DNA of 64,000 nt from Meconema thalassinum (GCA_946902985.2 OX336393.1:357536779-357600778); one strand, 5' to 3'. Positions 44,707-55,748 are shown, numbered from the stretch's first letter. Numbers and translations are program-made. The notes: generated by a model not told the origin, from the sequence alone.

Positions 44707-46173
44707 AATGAAATTTATTGCAGCCAAATAGCCATTGTTGCATTCCTAAATATACATTACATTCATAATTATGCAATAATACCAAAATAATTTTAATGTC
44801 AAGATATTGTCATTAAGTTTCTTTGCTGTATTCTGTCACTGTTTTAGTTCTTTTCTTGCACTTTTCTATGTGATAACGTTCACAGCTCTCACCACATAGT
44901 GTACACTTGCAGTCTTCTTTTACTTCATGGTAGCGTGGCGTCGCACAGAGTTTGTGATGGAACCCATGTACGGCCATTCTTGTTAACGCATGTCGTAGCT
45001 CCTGGTTTGGTTCCGTCCATTTCCTCTCCATCATGGCGTCAGTTGTGTAGAATTCCGGCCATATTTCTTCGCACTTCCTTCTTCTTTCCTTCAGAATCTC
45101 CGTGCTTTGTCGTGTGGATGGTAATAAATGCCTATGTCTTATGTCCTCGATGTGATAAGTTTCCTTTGTAAGTACGTATACCAATCTTGATTGTGTGTTC
45201 ATCGGGAGACATAGAGCTCTCTTCAGGTATCTTGCTTTGACTTTCTCTATGGTTCTTAAATCTGCTAGTGATAGCGCTTCCCAGACTAGTTCAATCCCAT
45301 ATGTTATTATCGGGCTTATGGCTGCGTGGAATATTTTCATTGCTGATTCTAGTGAGAGTTTGTGGAGATTCTTTATTCCGTAGGTGGCTCTAATAGCCGC
45401 TGTCGCTTTTTCTTTGATATGGATTCTGAATGATCTACCTGTCGTTTGAAGTGTGATACCTAAGTATTTATATGCGTGTACTACTTCAAGGTGTCTGCCT
45501 TTGAATTTTATTCTTTCATTTTCCGCTAATCTTCCGCCTTTTCTGAAGGTTACTTGCATTGTCTTGCTCTCATTTATTTGCAAGGAGTTTTCTTCCGCCC
45601 ATGTCTCAAGGTTGTTGACAGTCTGTTGAAGACTCGTTAGGCTGGTTGAACCTAAAACCATGTCATCTGCGTACATATGCAGTGAAGTTTCTTTGTTGTG
45701 TTCTATTATTTGTATTATGTCAGATGTCAATATGTTAAAAAGAATGGGGCTGATTGGGTCCCCTTGCATGACTCCGTTTGTCTGTACTAAGTCCTTTGAG
45801 ACTGATATTCCATCGCTTATGTTGACTACGTTGAAGGTCAGTATGTTCCTTAATAGAACAGTGATGCTGTGTTCGTTTCCAATCATATGTGCCACTTTCT
45901 TTAGCAGTTTCTCTCTGCTCACGAGATCGAAAGCCTTTCTGTAGTCGATGAAAACTGTGAAGTATTTCCCCTTCGGATGTCTTAATGCCTGTTCTATCTC
46001 TTCTAGTAAATTTCTGATCGCCTGGGTGGTGTTCCGGTGTCGTCTGAAACCGTACTGCTGTTCTGGTATCAGGTGGTCTGTCTCTTTCACCAATCTGTCC
46101 GTTATGAGTTTTGAGAAAATTTTGAGGTCATTATTTTCCAGGGCGATGCCTCTGTAGGAGTTGGGGTCTGCTG
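44707..46173 (-). mobile_element. LINE-B, 5'-truncated, inserted in LINE-A
   Basis: The target duplication TGCCGTTATTTG lies at 44695-44706 and 46174-46185. LINE-A reads CPLSMPLF-VLGIEPLLRNL across the site. The element is on the minus strand, 1467 bp, truncated at its 5' side in the middle of the reverse transcriptase. Its 3' end is AATAAATTTCATT with no long poly(A). Confidence 0.93.
44813..46173 (-). pseudogene. LINE-B reverse transcriptase, C-terminal two thirds
   Basis: An uninterrupted frame starts at the truncation point with ADPNSYRGIALENNDLKIFS. It continues with QQYGFRRHRNTTQAIRNLLE, VFIDYRKAFDLVSREKL (first catalytic D), NGVMQGDPISPILFNILTSD, LHMYADDMVL (catalytic YADD) and LETWAEENSLQINESKTMQV. 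The thumb region has YKYLGITLQTTG and ends with GFHHKLC and CKCTLCGESCERYH. The frame continues upstream to an ATG at 46261, but those first 30 or so codons are antisense LINE-A, a chance fusion. No stop occurs in the true part, so the copy is young. It lacks the endonuclease and the RT N-terminus and cannot be autonomous. A decayed relative lies at 9940-10203. Confidence 0.93.
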
Positions 46174-46185
46174 TGCCGTTATTTG

Positions 46186-47815
46186 TTCTCGGGATCGAAC
46201 CACTCCTAAGGAACCTTTCCGTCAACTTACCAGGCCTCCACCTCCCACCGAACACCTTCACTGTTTGTGCCTACGCTGACGACGTTTCCATTCTGATTCG
46301 ATCTGAACAAGTTCTGGACATTTGTACTACGCTTCTGGATATCTTCCTTGGAGCTTCAGGTGCCCAATTGAACACAAGGAAAACAGTTTTGATACGTCTT
46401 AATACCATCTCTACCCTGCGACCCAGGGATTAGTTCCGTAATGTAACTGAGGCCAAGATTCAGGGAATCCAGTGGAAAACTTCTGTCGAAGATACGATGC
46501 CAACTAATTGGACTGTAACGGTGGCTACAACGCGAGGTGCGATGGTACAATTCCGGTATCGAAACCTCAACCTACAACAACGTATCGTCGTGACCAACCA
46601 AGAGTCTGGTACCTGGCGCAATGTTCCCCCTGCCCAGATCATTTGCCGGTCAGCTCGCCAAGTATATTGGTTGGTTCATATGGCGTGCCACTTATTCCGC
46701 GTCCAACGGGATCAATTGTATCTCCCTCTACAGCAGGGCGGATTTGGTCTGATCGATCACGGGATGAAATATCGAGCTCTTCTCTCCAAAGCTGACATAC
46801 GGGTTCTATCACAGCATGGGACTGTTGATAAAGAACTGTACAGGGCTGTTTGGACCTCTGCTGACGGAAGGCAACCTCGGATGCCTGGGAAACTCCGTGA
46901 TCACTAGTGCCACCTCGCCCACATTGTTAATGCGCTTCCAACGCCTACAACCAAATCTATTTAAAATATGCTGCGGCAACAGGCAATCGAAGCCAAAATA
47001 CGTTGTGCTCATAGGCCCATTGTGTGGAAGAACTTTAGTGCCTTGAAAATCCCCTCCCATATCCGCTCCCAACTTTTTCTGTTTTTCCATGATCTCATCC
47101 CAACGACCCACCGGCGCTTCCAAATTCATTTGGAGCAGCCCCGTGGTGCACCAGATGCGGGCGCCTCGATACTGCATTATATCGTGCTAACCTGTGCTCC
47201 AAGGCTGCCAATGCTTGGCGCTGGTGTAAAGGCCACTGAACCTACCTACCACTAACCTTGACCATCGGAAATTGCTTCGCCTGTCTGTAACGGCCTTCCC
47301 TTTCCTCAAACAACATGCCATCGTATGGATGATTGCTCAATATCTTTCCTACACGATGGACGACAGGAACGATGCCTGCTTTCAGGATCTTCAGTACCAC
47401 CTCGAGAAGGAAAGGTGGAAACTTCGTGAGAGGGGACACTTAGCTCTCCGCTATGGACAATATTATTGTACTTTCTCTCTTGATTGCGAAGAGCCGTTGA
47501 TTTTCTCACAAGTTCAGATACCTCTAGGCAGTACCCGAATACATCGTGTTGAACACACGCCAACATCCACCATTCGCTCCCCACTCATTGTCCCTACGTC
47601 CCTTGCTCCTCTTCCATTTCCATGTTCGTCTGCATGATGAAGGAGACCTCAATCCCGGGCCCGCATCACCAAGCGTGACCAGGGTGTGTTCATAGCTTCG
47701 CCAGCTCTCCAGTGCTACAGCCTCCGACTCCTACATGACCCTAGTGCACCTTCAATTATATGTTCGTTTGATGCTTATGATACTTAAAATGAAATCTATG
47801 TTACTATCAATAAAA
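46186..47815 (+). pseudogene. LINE-A ORF2: RT second half, C-terminus and 3' end
   Basis: It resumes after the LINE-B duplication with VLGIEPLLRNL, LPPNTFTVCAYADDVSILIR (catalytic YADD at about 46270-46281) and GASGAQLNTRKTVLIRLNTI. After a stop comes IQGIQWKTSVEDTMPTNWTV, QRIVVTNQESGTWRNVPPAQ and LPLQQGGFGLIDHGMKYRAL. Frameshifted C-terminal segments follow: IVWKNFSALKIPSHIRSQLF, a possible CTRC zinc motif at about 47150, and FPFLKQHAIVWMIAQYLSYT. Coding stops at about 47637. A 3' UTR-like stretch ends in CAATAAAACAAAATGG, where a SINE begins. Confidence 0.88.
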
Positions 47816-47818
47816 CAA

Positions 47819-48045
47819 AATGGTTAGGGCGTTAGGCTTTGGCCCGAATTGTCCCTGGTTCGATTTCCGGCCAAGCCATCAGGGATATTTATATCCTGGG
47901 GCCAATTCCCGTGACTCGGGGACTAGGTGTATCTGGCGTCTTCTACATCACTTCATCTTCATTACGGAACGCAGGTCGCCCACGTGCGTCAACTAAAAAG
48001 ACGTGCACTTGACTTCTCAGCAGGCCACACGATCATTATTATTAT
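47819..48045 (+). mobile_element. tRNA-derived SINE (family E)
   Basis: TGGTTAGGGCGTTAGGC (box A-like) and CCTGGTTCGATTTCCGGCC (box B). Then CGCAGGTCGCCCACGTGCGTC, and an ATT tail at 48034-48046. A truncated relative is at 54255-54413. Confidence 0.8.
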
Positions 48046-48059
48046 TGCTATAGTTTGAC

Positions 48060-48410
48060 ACTTCTTGGTGTTGCGGCTCTGCCAAGAAATGTAATTCTCG
48101 TCTGAGGGCTGGAACGGGGTATAAGCCTCGAGAGGAAAAATTGAGAAGAGGTGTGTTTGATTCCCACCTCTGCCAACCTGAAAGTCGTTTTCGGTGGTTT
48201 CCCCACTTCTACTCATGGCGAATGTCGGAATGGTTCCTAGCTTATGAACACGGCCGCCTCCTTCCTAATCCTTACCTGAATTATGAATACACACTCTACT
48301 ACAGATATCACAAGAACAAAGGTTATTACCTATACAGATTTTAAACTCACCGAAGTACTCGCGGCTAAATGATCACGATGTCCAAGCCCCTCAAATGAAA
48401 CAAAAACTCA
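48060..48410 (+). mobile_element. tRNA-derived SINE (family S1), plus copy
   Basis: GGCTCTGCCAAGAAATGTAA ... GGAACGGGGTATAAGCC matches the minus copy at 421-540. A tRNA-like GTGTGTTTGATTCCCACCTC follows. The 3' end is GATGTCCAAGCCCCTCAAAT and an A-rich tail near 48405. Family boundaries are approximate. Confidence 0.6.
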
Positions 48411-48689
48411 TTAAAAAGGGGGAAACCACCTTCAAAATGACTGCATCCTCTCACAGAAGGTCTGATTTCGATTTTCGGCTCTGGTATGGGAGATTAAATT
48501 CTGGAATGATGGTCGAACTAGAATGCACAGAGCCTCTTGAGGTCAGTTAAGAATACAGTGGAGGTACTTTACGTCACTTGAAATCATGGCAAATGCTGGG
48601 ATTGTATCTGGCGCAAGGCCGCCACTAATTCTTTCCAAACCCCGCTGTGTAGCAATGCGCGTCAAATTACTCAACTCGACCACGATGGG
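48411..48689. other. no recognisable gene
   Basis: Possibly SINE-body debris (GGGGGAAACCACCTTC at 48418). No promoter boxes or reading frame of note. Confidence 0.4.
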
Positions 48690-48980
48690 AAGCTGCAGCA
48701 TGTCCGGGGATCAGAGGTTCAAATCCAGACTCTGACAGTGGCTAACCTGAGCGTGGTTTTCCTTGGGGTTTTCCACACTCCTGCCAGGAAAATGCAGGGA
48801 AAGCACCTTATTTCAAATCCCACGACACATCTCATCCCCAACTCTAATAATTACAAGTAACTTATAACTTATACGAAACTAGACAACATAGAAATACAGG
48901 TTATCAGACAAATTCCACACTCATATAAGTTCACAAAACCGATTATTACGATGTCCAAAGCCACTAATAACAGTAGCAAT
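48690..48980 (+). mobile_element. tRNA-derived SINE (family S1-like)
   Basis: GATCAGAGGTTCAAATCCAGA holds a perfect box B. A TTTTCCTTGGGGTTTTCCA body follows, then CAGGTTATCAGACAAATTCC and GATGTCCAAAGCCACTAATA, the S1 3' segment. Box A is degenerate. Confidence 0.65.
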
Positions 48981-49367
48981 GTTCACCAATAACGTTATAT
49001 TTTCTAGTACTAAATATACGAAAATGTAAACAGGCTACTGCAAATATTATATTCCTTGACCGTTTATTTACGGTGCCTCACGCATCAATTCTTGTCCCCA
49101 TAACTGACAAGGAAAGTCTTGTGACTTAATATCAGTGTTACAACTTACTGCCGAAACGATTGATTGTCTCCTAGTCACTCACGTCTACAGACTCAAACAC
49201 CAAAAGACAAGTTGCGCGAGCCGAGCGTAGAGCAAATTCTTCGTCTTGTAGGTGCACTATGGTCTCAGAGTTCCTAACTTGTTTCTATATATTTTCACCA
49301 AATTTGGATTTGAAATAACAGCAGATATCACCACATTATAAAAATAAAAATAATACACTAGATAACT
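48981..49367. other. no recognisable gene
   Basis: AT-rich DNA without promoter boxes, repeats or reading frame that I recognise, lying between two SINEs. Confidence 0.45.
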
Positions 49368-49377
49368 TGGCTATTTT

Positions 49378-49710
49378 GAGCCTCCGTGGCTTAGGCGGCA
49401 GCACGCCGGCCTCTCACCGCTGGGTCCGTGGTTCAAATCCCGGTCACTCCATGTGAGATCTGTGCTGGACAAAACGGAGGCAGACAGGTTTTTCTCCGGG
49501 TACTCCGGTTTTCCCTGTCACAATTTCATTCCAGCAACACTCTCCACTATCATTTCATTTCACTCTGTCATTCATTTAATCATTGCCCCAGAGGAGTGCG
49601 ACAGGCTTCGGCAGCCGGCACACTTCATATCCTCGCCGCTAGATGGGGGCTTCATCCATTCCATTCCTGACCCGGTCGGAGACTGGAAGCAGGCTGTGGA
49701 TTTTCATAAC
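49378..49710 (+). mobile_element. tRNA-derived SINE (family F), complete
   Basis: A 333-bp element with the perfect 10-bp target duplication TGGCTATTTT (49368-49377 and 49711-49720). The head is GTGGCTTAGGCGGCAGCACG (box A) and GTGGTTCAAATCCCGG (box B). The body has GTACTCCGGTTTTCCCTGTC and TAGATGGGGGCTTCATCCAT. The open frames across it are incidental. Confidence 0.92.
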
Positions 49711-49794
49711 TGGCTATTTTACCCTCAGTGTAATTGTTTTGTCACTAAGAAGGGAAATTGCATTTGAATACTGCGTAAATGAGTCCACAATATT

Positions 49795-51110
49795 CTTAGC
49801 CTACTTTCGATTTTTGCATAAAATGAAAGTAGACAGCCTATGAGATCTACACGGACCAATAGTTGTCAGTCTCTGTGTGTGTGAGTGTGTATATCTACCC
49901 CCTCCCATATCAATTCAAACATGTCGAAACCGAATTCAACCAAATTTGGTACAGGGGTAGCACTAGCAAAGGACACCTCAGTGTCATGTTTTATATCGCC
50001 GCCATCTCGATGGAAATGGAATGGCGGCCACTCAAATGTTCAAAGCTTAAATCAAATTATGCTTAACCTAGTCATCTGACCTCTACCAACGTTTGCAACA
50101 ATATTCCTTCATGTGGGATGCGTCTTTTTCCCAAGCTACAAGGTCATTAACAAAATAGTTTGAATATGGCGGCCGTATATGTGAGCAAACCGATCCCCCC
50201 TATCAATTCAAACTCGTCGAAACCAAATCGAATCAACTTTGGTACAGAGGTAGCACTAGCAAAGGTCATCTCAGTGTCATGTTGTATATGGCCGCTATCA
50301 TAACCATGAAGAAATGGCGCTCGCCCAAATGTTCTAAGCTTAAATCAAATTACGACTAACCTAATCATCCGATCTCTACCAAATTTTTCAACAATATACC
50401 TTAATGTGGGAAACGCCTTTTTCCCAAACTACAAGGTCATCAAACAAATAGTTTCAAGATGGCGGATGTACGAATCATGCAATTATTATTGCCTAAGCGT
50501 AACTTACGATTCAACGAGGCCCGGCCTCACTAAAGAGGGTGGTTTAAACTCTCGTCAAGGAGGTGACCTGTAGGATATTAACATACTATAATATAATATT
50601 ATTCCGTAGTAGTGACTAGTAGTTCAGGCTGACCGTGCCGTATCGTGCTGGACCGTGACGCCTCGTTGGGTCAAAATGGAGGCTATTGTTTACTCGCTAG
50701 TCCATATTTTAGTAGATTGATATCCTTTTAGGAATGTACTGACCAAATAATATAAATTTAGTATCAAATGGTTTATAAAAGTGGCAGAAAACGCTAATGA
50801 AATCGTTATTTCCAAGACAAAATATGCTATACAGTTATACTAAACCAGTTGCGTAATACTATCATTGGCTATGTGTATAGCAGCGGGCTAACGTCTTTAT
50901 CTCTTAACCTGGAGGATCGTGGTTCAAAATTAAACGGGTTCTAATTTATTTTAAATGATTTTTTGTATTTATTGATTTATAACTACTCACACGTAATAAT
51001 TTTAAGCCTATATAGTGTGTATTTGCAATCGAAAATATTATATATACTTATAACACCACTTATTTCAACCCTAGACTACAGCGATTAAAATTCGTTGTCC
51101 TTGATCCGTG
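49795..51110 (+). repeat. large non-coding repeat Y, copy 1
   Basis: It starts with an inverted pair, TAGCCTACTTTCG and CATAAAATGAAAGTAGAC, then CCTATGAGAT and a GT-rich tract. A unit with GTAGCACTAGCAAAGG is duplicated at 49958 and 50250 (pitch 292). Later blocks, including a tRNA-like stretch, correspond to 59160-60190. No coding frame. The minus-strand complement of its start resembles the ends of the repeats at 24600, 26660 and 27660. Confidence 0.7.
50870..50940 (+). other. degenerate tRNA-like block in repeat Y
   Basis: AGCGGGCTAACGTCTTTATC then GATCGTGGTTCAAAATTAAA keeps a box B-like core. It occupies the place of the better preserved tRNA-like block at 59985-60056 in copy 2. No cloverleaf pairing. 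Confidence 0.4.
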
Positions 51111-51112
51111 CT

Positions 51113-51270
51113 AGAGACTGTTGTTGTTGTTGATTCTTCATGGGCTTTGCGGCATCGTCAGTATATTGTCCCGTGTACTTGTGTGTGTGTAGAAGTTGTC
51201 TGATAAACGGTGTCACTGTGATGCCTGTACCAGTGTGTGCAATTTTATGCGAGGAAAGATTTGGGTAGGA
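51113..51270 (-). mobile_element. SINE 3' fragment (family S1), copy
   Basis: Read on plus: GTTGTTGTTGTTG, then GGCATCGTCAGTATATTGTC, CCCGTGTACTTGTG, GTTGTCTGATAA. This is the complement of the S1 3' part with an (AAC)n tail. 5' truncated. Confidence 0.7.
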
Positions 51271-51415
51271 AGCAGTTGTTGTTGTTGTTGTTTTATTTGA
51301 GAGGCTTGGAAATAATGGTCAATAAGCCCCGTGTACTTGGGTGAGTATTGAATTTTTTCTGATAACCTGTGTTATTGTTATGGCTGTATTAGTGTGTGTA
51401 TTTGTAATTCAGGTG
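51271..51415 (-). mobile_element. SINE 3' fragment (family S1), second copy
   Basis: Read on plus: (GTT)n at 51271-51288, then AAGCCCCGTGTACTTGGGTG, TTTCTGATAACCTGTG and ATGGCTGTATTAGTGTGTGT, as at 11140-11220. It has an (AAC)n tail and is 5' truncated. Confidence 0.75.
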
Positions 51416-52039
51416 AGGTTTCAATCAACCAACGTATAATATAGAACGTTATATTCCAACAAACTACTACAACCAACATACAATTATACTGCCTGAAAAG
51501 GACAAAGGGTTATAGCTACTCGTATACCCATGCATTTATGTTCTTTACTAAACATCTTGTTTTCATTTCTGAGTACCTGGTCATAATGACATTGTGCAAC
51601 ATGATATTTGTTTACTATGACTGGCTGCACAGCTAACTTTCAAATTCTTTTATCTAAAATGTTATTCGAATTGTCAAAATGCCAATGTAAGCGGAGCTTA
51701 ATTCTTCCTTTAGCGCCCTGTAGTGAAACATTCGGTTTAGAAATATGCAAAGGCTATTCAGCACGTTTAGTTGTAATTGCATATATCATTTAAAGGTTTA
51801 AAATATCATGTTATCTCCTAATATTTTCACCAAATATTGGATTTTAAGGGGACAGTCCCAATGGTCAATATAGGTTTGTGAGGTTATTTTGGTGTATTAA
51901 TGTTTGTTGCCGAAAACCAATCTCATACGTCTATTGCCAAATTGTGCAGGGGGTTTTGGTATATTAGAATTGGGAGTATATTTTAAAATTCGTAAACTCG
52001 AACTTTCAAAAAGTAAGAATAACCTCTCATAGTTGTGAC
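51416..52039. other. no gene; part may belong to repeat Y
   Basis: TATGTTCTTTACTAAACATC (51537) matches TATGTTCTTTACTGAACATC at 61195, so the distal part of repeat Y probably extends to here. No coding frame of note. Confidence 0.45.
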
Positions 52040-52372
52040 ACTATAATATATATGCAGTCTTTAACACCTCATTTAAGTGTCTGTATATTAATATCTGCAT
52101 TCTTTAACACCAAATATAAGTGACAGTATAATATATCTGCAGTCTTCAACAACACATTTAAGTGACTATAATATATCTGCAATCTTTAACACCTCATTTA
52201 AGTGTCTGTATAATAATATCTGCAGTCTTTAACACCAAATATAAGTGACAGTATAATATATCTGCAGTCTTCAACACCACATTTAAGTGACAGTATAATA
52301 TATCTGCAATCTTTAACGCCACATTTAAGTGACAGTATAATATATCTGCAGTCCTTAAAACCTCATTTAAAG
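52040..52372. repeat. 43-bp minisatellite, about 8 units
   Basis: Units are close to TAATATATCTGCAGTCTTCA + ACACCACATTTAAGTGACAG. They are visible as a 14-residue period on the minus strand (KTADILYCHLNVVL). CTGCAGTCTT and CTGCAATCTT variants alternate. The minus-strand open frame is an artefact of the array. Confidence 0.9.
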
Positions 52373-52639
52373 CAGCTATCCCTCTTTGCAATATACAATA
52401 TGATTTCTGGTTTGGTTGACGGGTCTCACACAGCCTGCTGGCCAGGAATTGAGGGTTCGCCGCCCGAGCCACGTATTGCGTGTTTCAGGCAGAAGCTATT
52501 TCACTTTTCCATCAAGGGTACTGAACCCAAATTTTGATAATTAATAGAGCAGTAAGAAGGATCTGTATTCGTTTATTGAGACGGTAAAGACACGTCGAAG
52601 GTACCTTAACCCTTTAGATGTCAACCTACTGTGAATGTT

Positions 52640-53053
52640 TATGTGAGAGGTATTGTGTGGAACCGGGATGTTCCAAAGAAGTGTAAAACGGTTCCATACA
52701 CTACCTATTATGAACCCATACTGACATATGCAGCTGGGACATGGCCGACGACAAAAAGGGAAGAGAGCAGGATACAGGCAGCAGAGATGAGGTTTCTAAG
52801 AAGTAACGAACGAAAGATAAAGTAAGGAATGAGGAAATTATAATAAGGACAGGAATCTGGAAACTCCATGAAAGAGACCACGAGGAAGACCCCGAAAAAG
52901 GTGGATGGATTCAGTGAAGGAGTGTGTAGAGAAAAAGGGAGGAAAACCAGAAGATATACTGCAAGTAGGAAAGGAGTGGTGGAGGGAAAGGCAAAGATGG
53001 AGGTCCTTAATTGACAACCTGACCCAGGAAGAGACTGGAACTGGGAAATGAAG
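52640..53053 (+). pseudogene. LINE ORF2 C-terminal relic
   Basis: EPILTYAAGTWPTTKREESR and IQAAEMRFLRSNERK is the post-RT region of a LINE (family YGAETW, then AAEMKFLR). After frameshifts it continues KRPRGRPRKRWMDSVKECVE and VGKEWWRERQRWRSLIDNLT, and ends in TGK and a stop at 53051-53053. The RGRPRKRW block is the conserved basic tail. No reverse transcriptase core remains. Confidence 0.85.
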
Positions 53054-54250
53054 ATGATGTTTATGTTATTTATCCCAAGCCAAGTTTAGTGTAATTACAA
53101 ATTTTTGATAAAAAAATATCTCCTAGAATGTTGATATCTTTTTCGTATCAGGTAAAAGTATTTTAAAAGTATTAGATTATAAATAATTAATACTATGATC
53201 CATTTGTTTCATTAAAACACTTTAATTTTTAAAAATAAATTGATAATTCTAATGTAATTTTGACAGCCTGCACAACATAAATATTATACTTTTTGAAACA
53301 TTATATATTTCCTCTTCGTTCAAAGAGGACCTATCTTAATTGGCTTAGAGCAAGAACATAAACAAACAAGACTCCAAGATAACAAGCACATAGGTCAGCT
53401 GTTTGCAGCATTTTGAAAGAATACTCATTATGAATCCAGTTATTCACGGAACATCGATATATCCACAGAGAGAGAATGAAGATGGTTACAAAATTGTGGA
53501 ATAACAAATGTAAAAAAGACATGGCCGATATATCGCTCCCTGGCACTGCAAGGGTTAAGCGGCAATATAGCTACACGTATTAACAACTGATGGAATGATT
53601 CGATCAGGTTTTCGGGAACTGACATTCCAGCATTCGAACTGAAAAACCGTAGAGATGAAGCTGGTTTATTCCTGACTCTCCTCCAATAGTGAAAAGTAAT
53701 AGTTGGAGTGGACTATCCTTCCTGTATGGTGCAATGGATGACTCAAGTTTCGTTCAGTCTGAGCTTGCGGCTGCTGTGAGAGCTCGATTTATCCTGCAAA
53801 GCATCTCTTCTTACATCATTTCCGCTACGCTTTCTCGTTCAGCGCTTCCCATACGCCCAGTTCTTGGCCTCGTCTTCCTCTACTTTTAGCCCTTTCTCCT
53901 TTCAATTCTTCCATCTCTCACCAAGGCCATACGAGCAATCAGCAACCGTGACGAAATTCTTCAGTTTTGAGAATCTGTAAAATGAAAGAGAAAACCGAAA
54001 TGTGAAATATGAAATCATAAGTACCGCTACACTCAGCTGACACACCCCCTCGAGGAGTCAGAAGGACAGAGAAAGACAAGGTATATTCTCTTCTCTGTCA
54101 TATCTCTCATCAGATCTCTTATCCTCTTATAGTCATTCTATCCCGGTGCTATCCGGTTAATTTCACATTTACAGTACAGTTTGGATGGCATGTATAATGA
54201 CAGTAATCGTTTTTAATAAATTATCTCGATATTAGTTTAACTTGTAAAAC
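53054..54250. other. no recognisable gene
   Basis: AT-rich left part, mixed right part. Short open frames only. I see no terminal repeats or promoter boxes. Confidence 0.45.
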
Positions 54251-54254
54251 GTAA

Positions 54255-54420
54255 CCATACCGGCCACCTTCTGACAGGCCACGGCCGCTTCCTTCCACAT
54301 CCTTGCCCAGTTTCATTCATCTTCATCCATTCCATCTCTCATCCCGACGCGCAGGTCGCCCACGGGCGTCGACTAGAAAGACCTGCACTCGGCCTCTCAG
54401 GAGGCTACACGACCAAAAAA
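54255..54420 (+). mobile_element. SINE 3' fragment (family E)
   Basis: GCAGGTCGCCCACGGGCGTC, GACTAGAAAGACCTGCACT and CTCTCAGGAGGCTACACGAC match 47970-48030. It ends in an A8 tail at about 54413-54420. The tRNA head is missing. Confidence 0.75.
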
Positions 54421-54670
54421 AACCGTGGCTGAGAGCGCTAAAGCGCTAGCTCGTGCCTCGCTGGCATAGGGAGAGCGTGGGTTCGAATCCCACCTCGGCC
54501 GTCCTGAAAATTGTTTTCGTAATTTTCCAATTTCACCACCAGGCAAATGCCAGGATGGTTCCTTTCAACAGATCCAAGGCTGATTTCCTTCCAAAATCCC
54601 TTCCTGACTGGTCCTGAAAATAAAACAAATGGTTTTTGGCTGCAACAAGTAACCTTTCATTATTATTGAT
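54421..54670 (+). mobile_element. tRNA-derived SINE (family G)
   Basis: CGTGGCTGAGAGCGCTAAAG (box A) and GAGCGTGGGTTCGAATCCCAC (perfect box B). A body with CCAGGCAAATGCCAGGATGG follows, then an ATTATTATT tail. The insertion of GCGCTAGCTCGTGCCTCGCT makes the anticodon arm long, so this is not a working tRNA. Confidence 0.8.
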
Positions 54671-54719
54671 TTAAGACACTATACACCATTCCTTAGGTAG
54701 TACGCTACTAACTAAAGTG

Positions 54720-55102
54720 CTTGCCACGGTGGGTGAGTGGTTATAGTGTCGGACTACCAACCCCAAGATTGCAGGTTCGCTCCTGGCCATGGTAAGTGAT
54801 TTTTGAAAGGCGACAAAAATCACGATACTCATGTCATACGTTGTTGGCATGTTAAAGAACCCATTTGAATTCAGTAGGCCGTGTTCAATGGCAAAATTAA
54901 TCTCGGGATTTTCCGCCCACACAAAGTTCCTCCATTCTCTACTTGAAAGCGCTGAAGTGTCAGGGAGTTTAGAAATCTAACCTCCTTGACTTTCACAGCG
55001 TTCAAAGGAACGACGAAATTCGACATGCAAGCTACCCTCTGGGTGTCAATTAACAAAGCTTGCACCAGGCATCCGAGGCCATACGATATTATTATTATTA
55101 CC
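54720..55102 (+). mobile_element. tRNA-derived SINE (family A), copy 2
   Basis: A 383-bp element with the target duplication AACTAAAGTG (54710-54719, 55103-55112). The sequence is almost identical to 28625-29005, including the head, the GGCATGTTAAAGAACCC core and the ATT tail. Confidence 0.95.
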
Positions 55103-55112
55103 AACTAAAGTG

Positions 55113-55388
55113 ACAATCTGATCACTCCAATAAGAGCACCAAAAGCATGGCAGAAGTCAGATGATGTCATATTAGGGACTCTTAGACCCAGCACGCCAAC
55201 TCATGTTATACAATTTCACAGCTACCAAACATGTCATATCAAGGACAACACCGAGGATATAAGTAGTTCCTCGTTTTAATTCAAGAATGTGCCTATGTTT
55301 AAACGACAGTGGCGTGTTAATAAAAAAGATTATGTTGTCCGTTTAGGAGACAATTCCTTTACTCCCCTCTTCCGACGTACACAGCTAA
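55113..55388. other. no recognisable gene
   Basis: Short stretch between a SINE and a LINE relic. It may hold further diverged LINE sequence, but I could not recognise any motif. Confidence 0.35.
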
Positions 55389-55748
55389 GCTGTTTTATTA
55401 ACAGTCGCATTTAATTCCACGGAACAATGGCACCAAAACTGGAAGTCTGATCCTGAGAAACATCAAGGTATTCTAGATCCTACTATTAGACTTCCGGAAT
55501 TTAACCTGAAGAGAAACCAGTGGATAAAGTTAAATCGCCTAAGAGCAGGTCACGCCAGGTGTAACGCCATGCTACGTAAATGGGGACTTCATGATTCTCC
55601 TGCCTGTGATTGCGAAGCTCCTCTTCAAACCGTAGAGCATATTGTTCATGAATGTCCGCTGAAGAAGTATGTTGGATCACCACAAGATTTTATTTCTGCT
55701 GCACCTCCCTTTCTGGTCTGGCTTCAACAACTGGATATCTCGTTATGA
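55389..55748 (+). pseudogene. LINE ORF2 C-terminal zinc region
   Basis: A frame without an ATG (stop at 55386-55388, next stop at 55746-55748) reads STEQWHQNWKSDPEKHQGIL, PEFNLKRNQWIKLNRLRAGH, ARCNAMLRKWGLHDSPACDC and EAPLQTVEHIVHECPLKKYV. The RNQWIKLNRLRAG block and the CDC...H-x3-C cluster are the conserved C-terminus of jockey/RTE-like LINE polyproteins. About 120 codons are open, so it may be a fairly recent 5'-truncated copy. No upstream RT is present. Confidence 0.85.

Larger units (their letters stand above)
30340..47815 (+). mobile_element. Tx1/L1-like LINE (LINE-A), host of the nest
   Basis: Coding remains of one LINE are spread over 38331-47640: ORF1 with a CCHC knuckle, ORF2 with endonuclease, reverse transcriptase and C-terminal region. 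The 3' end is near 47815 (CAATAAAACAAAA). It is interrupted by a hAT element and a second LINE, both with target duplications. The DDE transposon ending near 38323 lies directly upstream of ORF1, so the LINE 5' end was probably split there too, leaving ATG-containing sequence at about 30340-30570. That upstream link is inference; the 38331-47815 part is seen. Net LINE length would be about 5.5 kb, normal for the group. Confidence 0.7.
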
